The notes: a model not told the origin generated them from the sequence alone. Shown: positions 1 through 6,745, counted from the stretch's first letter. The stretch: 6,865 nt of DNA from Opitutia bacterium UBA4654 (GCA_002405555.1 DHMA01000035.1:1-6865); one strand, 5' to 3'. Numbers and translations are program-made.

Positions 1-126
1 AAACCGCTCCGCAAGGCTCGCCGACGCTTCGGGCACGCCCCGCGTGCCGCGCTTTTTCGAGAGCGTTGGGGTGTAGGGCATCTGCCTGAAATCGCTTAAT
101 TCGGGGCTGTCTTCGTGGAGCGGCAT
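1..126 (-). CDS. N-terminal 42 codons of an unidentified protein, cut by the window edge
   Basis: An ATG (complement of 124-126) opens a reading frame on the minus strand that runs without a stop to base 1, so the 3' part lies outside the window. The readable N-terminus begins MPLHEDSPELSDFRQMPYTP and continues with a basic KKRGTRG stretch. I do not recognise the family, and there is no signal peptide or membrane segment in this part. Third codon positions are mostly G or C, like the neighbouring genes, which supports real coding. The start lies 14 bases beyond the stop of the Nudix gene on the same strand with no terminator between, so the two are probably co-transcribed. No Shine-Dalgarno sequence precedes the ATG; the leader is AT-rich (CTATAAAA). 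The start codon is uncertain, since another in-frame ATG lies at codon 16. Confidence 0.55.
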   Translation of the reverse strand, partial: MPLHEDSPELSDFRQMPYTPTLSKKRGTRGVPEASASLAERF

Positions 127-140
127 TTTTATAGAATCGG

Positions 141-701
141 TTATTTCGCCGTTTTGTTTAGGTATTTTTGCAGAAAATAGATGGAGTCTATCGCGATTGC
201 GTGGTAGATTTCGCCGCGCTCGACCATTGCGTCAAGCTCGTCTACGGGGACGAGTTTTGTTTCGATTTCCTCGTTTTCGTCCCAATGCAGGGCGGAGGTT
301 TTTTTGCAGTTCTCGATTACCGCAAAGTGCGCAAGGTTGTTTTGTATCGCGGGGTTCGGCGAGTATGAGGCGAGGATTTTTGCGGCGTCGCCCGTGTAGC
401 CCGTTTCCTCTGCGAGTTCGCGGGCGGCGGCGGCGGCTGGGGCTTCGCCGACCTCCACGATTCCCCCGGGGAATTCCCACGACATTCTGCGCGTTCCGAA
501 CCTGAACTGCTTTACGAGCACTGTGAGGATTCTCCCGCCGTCGCGGACGAGCGGGGCGACCTGAACCCAGTCCTGCGATTCGTTTATGAAGAAGACGGCG
601 CGGCGTCCGTCGGGGTGCGCGAAAGTCTGCGCCTTTACCTTGAAAACTTTGCAGTCGGCGACGGTTTTTTCGCCCTCGAATTTCCAGTTTTTTACGTCCA
701 T
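141..701 (-). CDS. Nudix hydrolase, ADP-ribose pyrophosphatase type
   Basis: A 186-residue protein with a complete Nudix box at residues 80-102: G80, E86, then R94-E95-L-A-E98-E99-T-G101-Y102, matching Gx5Ex7REUxEExGU. The glutamates of the box bind the catalytic divalent metals. Upstream, the QFRFGTRRMSWEFPGG segment (65-80) is the usual strand leading into the box in ADP-ribose pyrophosphatases. A proline (P117, in SPNPA) lies 15 residues after the box, as is typical of that subfamily. The likely reaction is cleavage of ADP-ribose, or a related nucleoside diphosphate sugar, to AMP and a sugar phosphate in the cytoplasm; the substrate is inferred from the subfamily, not proven. Length is normal for the family. 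The gene follows a terminator that ends the LysM transcript, so it probably has its own start of transcription or depends on read-through. A weak GGCGGA precedes the ATG at short spacing. The Nudix assignment is firm and the exact substrate moderate. Confidence 0.93.
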   Translation of the reverse strand: MDVKNWKFEGEKTVADCKVFKVKAQTFAHPDGRRAVFFINESQDWVQVAPLVRDGGRILTVLVKQFRFGTRRMSWEFPGGIVEVGEAPAAAAARELAEETGYTGDAAKILASYSPNPAIQNNLAHFAVIENCKKTSALHWDENEEIETKLVPVDELDAMVERGEIYHAIAIDSIYFLQKYLNKTAK

Positions 702-728
702 GATTCCGCCGAATTTATTTTGCCCTAT

Positions 729-754
729 AAAAAACGCGCTCCCGAAGGAACGCG
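729..754 (-). terminator. Intrinsic terminator of the LysM gene
   Basis: Read on the minus strand, CGCGTTCC, loop TTCG, GGAGCGCG, then six T. The stem is 8 base pairs with one G-T wobble, closed on an extra-stable TTCG tetraloop, and the T run follows directly. It lies 8 bases beyond the stop codon of the LysM gene and before the Nudix start. On the plus strand there is no T run, so it acts in one direction only. Confidence 0.85.
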
Positions 755-762
755 CCGAAGTG

Positions 763-1395
763 TTAGGGAAGCGTGATTTCCTGCCCGACTTTCAGCCTCG
801 ACGGGTTGGCGTCGGGATTCGCCGAAATTATCGCGTCCACCGAGACGCCGAATTTTTTTGCGAGCTTTGCGAACGTGTCGCCGCTTTGGATTTTGTATTT
901 CTTGCCGTCTGCCGCGTTGTTTTCCGCCGCGGCTTGCGCGGGCTGTTCCGCCTGCTGCGCGGTTGCTTCGGCCGCCGCCTGCGGCTTTTGTTCCGCCTGC
1001 TGTCTGCGCGGGGCGGCGGCGCGTTTTGCGACTTCCTCAATGGCGTTTCGGTTTTCCACCGCAATGGCTCGCGTGTTTTCAATCGCCGCGGAAAGTTTTC
1101 TAAGCTCGGCGGCGATTTGCGAAACGAGGTTGTTCGACTTCGTTTTTTCGTCCTCCTTAATCGTTTCGATTTGGAGCGCGAGCGAGTCTATTCTGTCGCT
1201 GATTTTCTTGGTTTCGAGCGAGAGTGCTGCCGCCTTTTCGATTTTGTCGTTCATGTCGGCTGCGGTGTCGCCTACTTTCACCATCGAGATTATGCCGAGC
1301 GCGAGCGCGACTATTCCCAAGCCCAGCCCCAACAGCGCGATTGCGGGGGTGAGTTGCGATTGTTTTTCGGGTTTTGAAATGATGTCGTCTTCCAT
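763..1395 (-). CDS. Membrane-anchored coiled-coil protein with a C-terminal LysM domain
   Basis: A 210-residue protein. Residues 1-16 are short and charged; residues 17-39 form one hydrophobic helix (AIALLGLGLGIVALALGII), acting as a signal anchor. Residues about 45-125 are a charged, heptad-like helical region rich in E, K, I and L, probably a coiled coil. Residues about 127-165 are a low-complexity A/Q/E/P linker. Residues 167-210 are a single LysM domain (YKIQSGDTFAKLAKKFGV, then ISANPD and LKVGQEITLP), which ends exactly at the C-terminus. LysM binds N-acetylglucosamine-containing glycan, so the protein most likely sits in the inner membrane with the coiled coil reaching through the periplasm to peptidoglycan. 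No hydrolase domain is present, so a structural or scaffolding role is inferred. It is transcribed divergently from glnD and has its own terminator, so it looks monocistronic. No Shine-Dalgarno is seen before the ATG; the leader is AT-rich. Confidence 0.9.
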   Translation of the reverse strand: MEDDIISKPEKQSQLTPAIALLGLGLGIVALALGIISMVKVGDTAADMNDKIEKAAALSLETKKISDRIDSLALQIETIKEDEKTKSNNLVSQIAAELRKLSAAIENTRAIAVENRNAIEEVAKRAAAPRRQQAEQKPQAAAEATAQQAEQPAQAAAENNAADGKKYKIQSGDTFAKLAKKFGVSVDAIISANPDANPSRLKVGQEITLP

Positions 1396-1418
1396 ATTGT
1401 TTATTAAAATCGCCGCCG

Positions 1419-1446
1419 ATTATGAACGCCCATTTCCGAAAGACAA
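1419..1446 (-). promoter_or_regulatory. Candidate sigma-70-type promoter for the LysM gene
   Basis: On the minus strand, TTGTCT (complement of 1441-1446, four of six matches to TTGACA) is followed after 16 bases by CATAAT (complement of 1419-1424, five of six matches to TATAAT). Transcription would start near base 1412, giving a leader of about 17 bases before the ATG. Position and spacing fit well; it is judged by eye only. Confidence 0.5.
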
Positions 1447-1461
1447 ACTTTCTTTTTTATT

Positions 1462-1489
1462 TTGTTGAAGTCGGCGATTCGCCTAAATT
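1462..1489 (+). promoter_or_regulatory. Weak candidate glnD promoter with a small palindrome in the spacer
   Basis: TTGTTG (1462-1467) and TAAATT (1484-1489) are 16 bases apart and resemble weak -35 and -10 elements. Between them lies the inverted repeat GGCGA-T-TCGCC (1473-1483), placed where a repressor or activator could bind. If used, this promoter would start transcription only a few bases before the glnD ATG at 1501, giving an almost leaderless message. Matches to consensus are poor and the palindrome is short, so this is tentative. Confidence 0.25.
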
Positions 1490-1500
1490 ACAGTTTCGGA

Positions 1501-4185
1501 ATGTTGAAATCGGAAAAACTGTTCGCCGATGTCCGCGGAATCTGCGCGGAATCTTTCGCCGACGGACGCCCCGTCCGCGAAGCTCTGGCGGACTGTCTCG
1601 CCAGGACGCGCTCGGTAATCCGCGCGCGCCACGAAGCGGGGGCGGGCGGAAAAACCGTGTGCGCGGCGAACGCAATCGCCGTTGACGGAATTTTGGAGCG
1701 TCTGCATTCGGCGTTTGTAGGTCGCATGCGCGGCGCGCGCCGCGATTTCTGTATTGTAGCCCTCGGCGGATACGGGCGTTCCGAGCTTTGCCCGCGAAGC
1801 GACATCGACATTCTTTTTCTCTACGACACCTCCGCCACCGAAGCCTTCAAAACAGCCGTCGTTGATTCGGTGGCGTATCCGCTTTGGGACGCTGGCTTGA
1901 AGCTTGGGCATTCGTCGCGCACATACCGCGAGGCTCTCGAAGACGCAAAGAGCGACATCATTCTGCGAAACTCGATGCTCGACGCGCGGCTTGTGTGCGG
2001 CTCAATCGCGCTGTATTCGAAGTTTGCGGCGAAGTTCGAGTCGCTCTGCTCGGCGCGGAAAAACGAGCACTTCGACGGGCTTATGCGTCTCAAACGCGAC
2101 CGCCACGAAAAGTGCGGCTGGACTCCCTACCTCCAAGAGCCGAATCTCAAAAACGGAATCGGCGGACTTCGCGACGCCCAGACCATGGTCTGGAAAACGC
2201 GCCTGAACTTCGGCTCGTCCGACCTGCGCGAGCTTGCCCGCCGCGCGATAATCTCGCCGCGCGAGTACCGCGCCGTCAGACGCGCCTACGATTTCCTCCT
2301 GCGCGTGCGCAACGACATGCACTACTATTTCGACAGGGAGAACGACTTGCTCGACCTCGAAACGCAGCCGAAAATCGCCGCGCGTCTCGGCTACACGAAG
2401 GGCGGCGAGTTCGAGCGCGTCGAGGCGTTCATGCGCGACGTCTACAATTCGTTCCGCGCGATAGACTCCGTTTCGAAGACCGCCCGCAAGCGCATGGGGC
2501 TTGTCCTCCCCGGAGACGTCGAGGAAAACATGCGCCACATGGGCACGCGCATGCCGCGCAACAGGAAGTTTTCGGTCGACGGATTTTCCATTTACAGGGG
2601 CGTTGCCGACGCGCAGTCGCCGTCGGTATTTCGGCGCGACCCGTCGCGGCTCGTGCGGGTGTTCGCGATTTTTCAGGAGTACGGCGCGGTGCCGTCCGAC
2701 AGGCTCGAAGTTTTGATGAAAGACTCGCGCGGGCTGCTCGACGCCTCCGTGCGCTCCGATCCAGCCACAAACGCGGCGTTCCTCTCCATTTTCCAGCGTC
2801 GCGGCGCGGTGTTCCCGACGCTCGAACTCATGCACTATTGGGGCGTCTTGGGGGCGTTCGTCCCCGAATTCAAGGACATCACCTGCATGGTTCAGCACGA
2901 GTTCTACCACCGCTTTACGATAGACGTGCACATTCTAAACACTATCGCGCAGCTCGACAAAATCTTCCGCGCGCGCGAGTCCGACGGCGTGTATTGGGAA
3001 TACCACAAGGTTCTCGTAAGCTCGCCGTCGCCGATACTTCTGTACCTTATGCTCTTCCTGCACGACATCGGCAAGGGTGACGGAATACGCGGGCACGCGG
3101 AGGTGGGAGCCGAGATTGGCGAGCGCGTTTTGCGGCGTTTGGGCGTGCCCGATTCGGACGTCGAAAACATACTTTTTGTTATCCGCAACCATTTGCAGAT
3201 GGCGCGGTTCTGGCAGTCGAACGACGTGGAGGACGAGGCGTCGATTGCGAAATTTGCGGCAATCGTAAAAAACGAGGAACTGCTGAAATACCTGTATGTG
3301 CTCACTTTTTGCGACGCCATGGGCACCGCCGACGGCTTCTGGAACTCGTACAAACAGAGCTTGCACTCCGCGCTCTACGCGGGCACTATCGAATTTTTCC
3401 GCCGCCGCCAATCGACCGCCGCGCTCGAACGGCGCAAGGCGCGGGCGTTGGAGGAGTCGCTGGCGGACCCGCGCTCGCGCGGCTTGGAGGCAATCATCTT
3501 CGAACAGCTCGAAATGCTTCCGCGCAACTATTTCCTCTTCCACGGCAGAACCGACCTGCTTATGCACGCGGCGATGATACGCGAGCTTCGAGCGAAAATC
3601 GAAAGCGGAAACTCCGACACTCCCGTAATCGAGTGGCGCGACGAACCGAACGACTCGATAAGCAGGCTGTATGTGGTTTCGACCGACCGCAGCGGGCTGT
3701 TCGCGATTCTCGCGGGCGTCATGACAATCACGGGCATGGACATTTTAGGCTCGAAGATTTTTACGCGCGCCGACGGCATAACCCTCGACGCGTTCTACGT
3801 GCGCGGAATCGCCGACGGCGTCGCGGCGAACCCGAAAATGAAGGCGCGGTTCGAGTCGGCGGTGTGCGGCGCGCTTGCGGGCGGCGACTCTTTCGACAGG
3901 CGCATAGACGCCATGTTCCGCGCCGACCCCCGCGCGGGCGACTCCGCCGTTGCCGACGTTTTCGTCAAGCGCGAGTTCGGCAGGCTGTCGCTCGAAATCC
4001 GCGCGCGCGACAGGGTGGGGCTGCTCTATAAAATCGCGCGGGCGATAGACTCTTGCGGCTACGACATCGAGTTCGCCCGCGTCAATACCGAGCGCAACCG
4101 CGCGAACGACGCGTTCAGAATCTCCCCCCGCGCGGGCGCGCTTCCCGTGTCGGAGTTGGAGGAAAAACTGCGCGGGCTTGCGTAG
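1501..4185 (+). CDS. glnD: [Protein-PII] uridylyltransferase / uridylyl-removing enzyme
   Basis: GlnD senses nitrogen status. At low glutamine it transfers UMP from UTP to a PII signalling protein (GlnB/GlnK), and at high glutamine it removes it, thereby steering glutamine synthetase activity and nitrogen gene expression. From the ATG the protein has 894 residues, the usual full length. The nucleotidyltransferase motif GGYGRSELCPRSDID lies at 89-103, with metal-binding D101 and D103. The HD phosphohydrolase domain carries H477 (TIDVH), H521-D522 (HDIGKG), H532 (RGHAE), H564 (RNHLQM) and D605. Two C-terminal ACT domains lie at about 722-790 (VSTDRSGLFAIL) and 829-894 (ARDRVGLLYKIARAI); these bind glutamine. 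All catalytic residues I can identify are present. An in-frame TTG at 1462 could extend the protein by 13 residues, but the ATG is preferred. No Shine-Dalgarno is visible before either. An intrinsic terminator follows 35 bases after the stop. No glnB, glnA or amtB is in the window. Confidence 0.96.
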   Translation: MLKSEKLFADVRGICAESFADGRPVREALADCLARTRSVIRARHEAGAGGKTVCAANAIAVDGILERLHSAFVGRMRGARRDFCIVALGGYGRSELCPRSDIDILFLYDTSATEAFKTAVVDSVAYPLWDAGLKLGHSSRTYREALEDAKSDIILRNSMLDARLVCGSIALYSKFAAKFESLCSARKNEHFDGLMRLKRDRHEKCGWTPYLQEPNLKNGIGGLRDAQTMVWKTRLNFGSSDLRELARRAIISPREYRAVRRAYDFLLRVRNDMHYYFDRENDLLDLETQPKIAARLGYTKGGEFERVEAFMRDVYNSFRAIDSVSKTARKRMGLVLPGDVEENMRHMGTRMPRNRKFSVDGFSIYRGVADAQSPSVFRRDPSRLVRVFAIFQEYGAVPSDRLEVLMKDSRGLLDASVRSDPATNAAFLSIFQRRGAVFPTLELMHYWGVLGAFVPEFKDITCMVQHEFYHRFTIDVHILNTIAQLDKIFRARESDGVYWEYHKVLVSSPSPILLYLMLFLHDIGKGDGIRGHAEVGAEIGERVLRRLGVPDSDVENILFVIRNHLQMARFWQSNDVEDEASIAKFAAIVKNEELLKYLYVLTFCDAMGTADGFWNSYKQSLHSALYAGTIEFFRRRQSTAALERRKARALEESLADPRSRGLEAIIFEQLEMLPRNYFLFHGRTDLLMHAAMIRELRAKIESGNSDTPVIEWRDEPNDSISRLYVVSTDRSGLFAILAGVMTITGMDILGSKIFTRADGITLDAFYVRGIADGVAANPKMKARFESAVCGALAGGDSFDRRIDAMFRADPRAGDSAVADVFVKREFGRLSLEIRARDRVGLLYKIARAIDSCGYDIEFARVNTERNRANDAFRISPRAGALPVSELEEKLRGLA

Positions 4186-4220
4186 CGCGGCGGCTCGGTT
4201 TCTTCCGCATTCATGCCGCT

Positions 4221-4246
4221 CCGCCCCCATTCATGGGCGGTTTTTT
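4221..4246 (+). terminator. Intrinsic terminator after glnD
   Basis: CCGCCC (4221-4226) and GGGCGG (4235-4240) form a six-pair all-GC stem with an 8-base loop, followed directly by six T (4241-4246). It begins 35 bases past the glnD stop and separates glnD from the downstream membrane protein gene. An ATG in frame with that gene (4233-4235) straddles the loop and 3' stem arm, which argues against that ATG being its start. Confidence 0.75.
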
Positions 4247-4313
4247 CCCCGCGCCCGACTTCGCCGCGAAAAAACGCTCGCAAACGGGCGCATTTTCGTG
4301 TTCAATCAATTCC

Positions 4314-4934
4314 GTGAAAACGGCGATTCTAAAAAACAAAACATGCGTTTTTTTAACGCTGGCTCTTCTTGCCCTTTTTGTGTGGTCGGCGGTGAACCCG
4401 CACAGCAGGGGCGTGTGGTATGTTGAAAGCGCGACTGCGCTTGTGCCGTTTGCCGCGTTTGCGTGGCTGTCGCGCCGCTTCGAATTTTCGACCGCCGCGT
4501 ACGCCGTGTTCTGCTTCTGGGAAGCTTTGCAGATTGTAGGCGCGCACTATTCGTTCGAGCTTGTGCCGTTCGGATTTTTTACCGAACTTGTCGGCGCGGA
4601 GCGAAACCATTTCGACCGTCTTGCGCATTTCGCCGTCGGGCTTAACGCGCTCGCCGTCGCGGAGTATTTGCTCGGAAAGGGGATTGTAAATTCGGCGAAA
4701 TCGGCGGCGGTATTTTCGGTGATTGCGATTATGGCGATGGCGAATTTGTGGGAGCTTGTGGAATGGGCGTACGCGGAAATCGACGGCGGCGATGTCGGCG
4801 CGGCGTTCCTCGGTTCGCAGGGCGACATTTGGGACGCCCAAAAGGACATGCTTGCCGACACTCTCGGCGCGGTTTGCGCGGCGTCGGGCTTCGCGCTTTC
4901 CCGCGGGCGCGGCGGGTCGCCAATATTGGCTTGA
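4314..4934 (+). CDS. yjdF: YjdF-family (DUF2238) integral membrane protein
   Basis: A 206-residue, multi-helix membrane protein from a GTG start. It carries the conserved pattern of the DUF2238 family that includes E. coli YjdF: GAHY (76-79), NHFDRLAHF (98-106), NLWELVEW (144-151), FLGSQGDIWDAQKDM (165-179), then a last hydrophobic segment. The first helix covers about residues 11-27. The acidic and histidine residues (H78, D101, H105, E147, E150, D171, D174, D178) lie in or next to membrane segments and could form a metal or proton site; that is inference, as the family has no established function that I know. It is unrelated to the protein controlled by the Firmicutes yjdF riboswitch. GTG 4314 was chosen because the family N-terminus fits and the upstream in-frame ATG (4233) overlaps the glnD terminator. 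No Shine-Dalgarno is visible. The next gene starts 30 bases downstream with no terminator, so the two are likely co-transcribed. Confidence 0.87.
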   Translation: MKTAILKNKTCVFLTLALLALFVWSAVNPHSRGVWYVESATALVPFAAFAWLSRRFEFSTAAYAVFCFWEALQIVGAHYSFELVPFGFFTELVGAERNHFDRLAHFAVGLNALAVAEYLLGKGIVNSAKSAAVFSVIAIMAMANLWELVEWAYAEIDGGDVGAAFLGSQGDIWDAQKDMLADTLGAVCAASGFALSRGRGGSPILA

Positions 4935-4964
4935 TTTTTACGGGGCGCGGCGGATTATTCGAGA

Positions 4965-6173
4965 ATGGCTAAGACGGATAAAAAGGGCTTCATGTTCGGC
5001 ATACTCGTTGCGCTCGCGGCGGCGCACGGGCTTAACGACGCAATGCAGTCCATCATTTCTGCGATATACCCGCTGCTGAAATCAAACCTGAATTTGACCT
5101 ACGGCGAAATCGGGCTGATTGCGCTCACATACCAAATTTCGTCGTCGATTATGCAGCCGCTTTTCGGCTACGTTTTCGACAAAAAACCCGCGGGCTGGTT
5201 TCTCCCCGTCGGGCTTTGCTGCACGATGTGCGGGCTGATTCTGATTGCGTTTTCGGGCGGGCTATATTCGGTCATGGGCGCGGTGTTCGTGTCGGGGATA
5301 GGGTCGTCGATAATGCACCCCGAAGCGTCGCGGATAACGTCGCTTGCGTCGGGCGGAAAGCGCGGCTTGGCGCAGTCGATTTTTCAGGTCGGCGGCTCCA
5401 CGGGCTTCGCGCTCGGACCGCTTCTCGCCGCGCTGTTCGTGCGCGAACAGACGTGCGTGGCGAAATTCGCGGTTCTCGCCGTCTTGGCGATGGTCTCCCT
5501 CATTCCCGCATGCCGCTGGTACTCGCGCAGAATAGCCGCCCGCGAAACTTCGCTGCCCGTCTCGAACTCGGCGGAATCGGGCGCGCTCCCGCGCAGAACC
5601 GTCTGGTTCGTCATGGCGATTCTCATGTTTCTGGTGTTCTCCAAAAATTTCTATACGGTCAGCTTTTCGAACTACTACACGTTTTATCTGATGTCGAAAT
5701 TCGGCGTGAGCATCGAGACATCGCAGGTAATGCTTTTCGTGTTCCTGCTCTCGGCGGCGTTGGGGACGCTCGTCGGCGGGCCTGTTGGCGACAAATACGG
5801 GCGGAGGCTCGTGATTTGGTGGTCTATTTTGGGCTCCGCGCCGTTTGCGCTGGCAATGCCGTACGCAAACTTCGAATGGACGGTCGCGCTGAGCGTGATA
5901 ATCGGGCTTATAATGTCGTCGGCGTTCTCGGCGATTCTCGTGTACGCGCAGGAGCTTCTGCCGATGAAAGTGGGTCTTGTGTCGGGAATTTTCTTCGGGT
6001 TCGCGTTCGGAATCGCGGGGGTGTCGTCGGCGGTGCTTGGGAAAATCGCCGATGCCACGGACATTCAGTTCGTCTACAACCTCTGCTCGTTCTTCCCGCT
6101 TCTGGGAATCGTGGCATACTTCCTGCCGAGGGTTCGGACAATTCAGGCAATGAAAAAATCGGAGACAAACTGA
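4965..6173 (+). CDS. fsr: MFS efflux transporter, fosmidomycin resistance (Fsr) family
   Basis: A 402-residue major facilitator with about 12 hydrophobic segments in two halves, joined by a polar loop near residues 188-212. The N-terminal half closely follows E. coli Fsr: AHGLNDAMQSIISAIYPLL (20-38), QPLFGYVFDKKP (64-75), GSSIMHPEASRI (113-124) and RGLAQSIFQVGG (133-144). The second half contains a well-preserved MFS motif A, GGPVGDKYGRR (271-281), and the glycine-rich GIFFGFAFGIAG segment (341-352). Fsr-type proteins are drug:proton antiporters of the inner membrane that export fosmidomycin in E. coli; the natural substrate is not known to me. The ATG at 4965 gives a normal short cytoplasmic N-terminus. 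Only a weak GAGA precedes it. The stop codon is one base away from the start of the deoxyribosyltransferase gene, so the two are probably translationally coupled. Confidence 0.92.
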   Translation: MAKTDKKGFMFGILVALAAAHGLNDAMQSIISAIYPLLKSNLNLTYGEIGLIALTYQISSSIMQPLFGYVFDKKPAGWFLPVGLCCTMCGLILIAFSGGLYSVMGAVFVSGIGSSIMHPEASRITSLASGGKRGLAQSIFQVGGSTGFALGPLLAALFVREQTCVAKFAVLAVLAMVSLIPACRWYSRRIAARETSLPVSNSAESGALPRRTVWFVMAILMFLVFSKNFYTVSFSNYYTFYLMSKFGVSIETSQVMLFVFLLSAALGTLVGGPVGDKYGRRLVIWWSILGSAPFALAMPYANFEWTVALSVIIGLIMSSAFSAILVYAQELLPMKVGLVSGIFFGFAFGIAGVSSAVLGKIADATDIQFVYNLCSFFPLLGIVAYFLPRVRTIQAMKKSETN

Positions 6174-6174
6174 G

Positions 6175-6720
6175 ATGAAAGTGTACTTTGCAGGCTCTCT
6201 TTTCACGCATAAAGACTTGGCGGGAAACGCAATGCTCGCCGATGAAATAGGGCGCGTTTCGGGCGGAAAGTTCGAGTGCCTTCTGCCGCAAAATATCGAA
6301 CACCGCGGCAGCTCGCCTAAGGAAATCCGCGACGCCGACATCTCCGCGTTGCTCTCGTGCGACTTGGCTTTGTTCAATTACGACGGCTGCGAGCTTGACA
6401 GCGGGACTGTCGTGGAATTCATGTTCGCGAAATTCGCCGATATTCCGTCCGTTCTTCTGCGGACTGATTTCCGCTCAGGCGGCGACAGCGGCGAGAACCC
6501 GTGGAACTTGATGACATCATACTACCCGCGCACGGAAACGCTTGTCTTGGACGCGGCAAAAATCTACGCGTCATGCGACCGCGACTACCGCAAGGCGGCA
6601 ACGGAAATCGCTGGGAAAGTGGTCGAAAAACTTGAATTCCTCAGCAACACCGCGCCCGCCATGCCCGACAGCCTCCGCCCCGCCGTCTCCGAATGGCTCT
6701 CCAAACTGCCGAACGCCTGA
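6175..6720 (+). CDS. Nucleoside 2-deoxyribosyltransferase family protein
   Basis: A 181-residue soluble protein. It has the fold signature of the nucleoside 2-deoxyribosyltransferase family: an initial strand with VYFAGSLF (3-10), LLPQN (36-40), the DADISALLSCDLALFNYDG stretch (53-71) and DSGTVVEFMFAK (75-86). E81 corresponds to the catalytic glutamate that attacks the sugar C1', and D75 belongs to the conserved D-x-G-T-x-x-E pattern. Family members either exchange bases between deoxynucleosides or hydrolyse the glycosidic bond of deoxynucleosides or deoxynucleotides (Rcl/DNPH1 type); which reaction occurs here cannot be told. After the core there is a conserved-looking block, NPWNLMTSYYPRTE (108-121), and a helical C-terminus. 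The ATG lies one base after the fsr stop. A GGAG (6161-6164) inside the end of fsr, 10 bases upstream, is the best ribosome-binding site in the window. Confidence 0.86.
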   Translation: MKVYFAGSLFTHKDLAGNAMLADEIGRVSGGKFECLLPQNIEHRGSSPKEIRDADISALLSCDLALFNYDGCELDSGTVVEFMFAKFADIPSVLLRTDFRSGGDSGENPWNLMTSYYPRTETLVLDAAKIYASCDRDYRKAATEIAGKVVEKLEFLSNTAPAMPDSLRPAVSEWLSKLPNA

Positions 6721-6745
6721 GCCGCGTAAAATCGCAGTAGCAGAC

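Noticed and set aside
586..1377. A 263-codon plus-strand open frame opposite the Nudix and LysM genes
   Set aside because: It spans two clearly coding minus-strand genes and the terminator between them. Its translation is arginine- and phenylalanine-rich without motifs.
1438..1458. GAAAG-ACAAA-CTTTC followed by six T, resembling a terminator in the divergent spacer
   Set aside because: The stem is only five mostly AT pairs, and no gene upstream on the plus strand needs terminating there.
2002..2931. A 309-codon open frame antisense to glnD
   Set aside because: It lies opposite well-conserved GlnD sequence and shows no recognisable domain; long antisense frames arise by chance at this base composition.
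1884..3080. A 398-codon open frame on the plus strand inside glnD
   Set aside because: It overlaps the certain GlnD domains in another frame. The translation is an arginine- and alanine-rich mix with no motif, as expected from out-of-frame reading of GC-rich DNA.
4053..4313. Extension of the YjdF frame upstream to an ATG at 4053 or 4233
   Set aside because: The first would overlap the end of glnD by more than 130 bases, and the second lies in the terminator hairpin. The added residues do not match the family N-terminus.
5216..6178. A 320-codon plus-strand open frame within fsr
   Set aside because: It is out of frame with the clear MFS protein and has no membrane segments or motif.
5262..6377. 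A 371-codon open frame antisense to fsr and the deoxyribosyltransferase gene
   Set aside because: It crosses the junction of two recognised genes and is rich in R, H and E with no domain; it is a shadow of their codon use.
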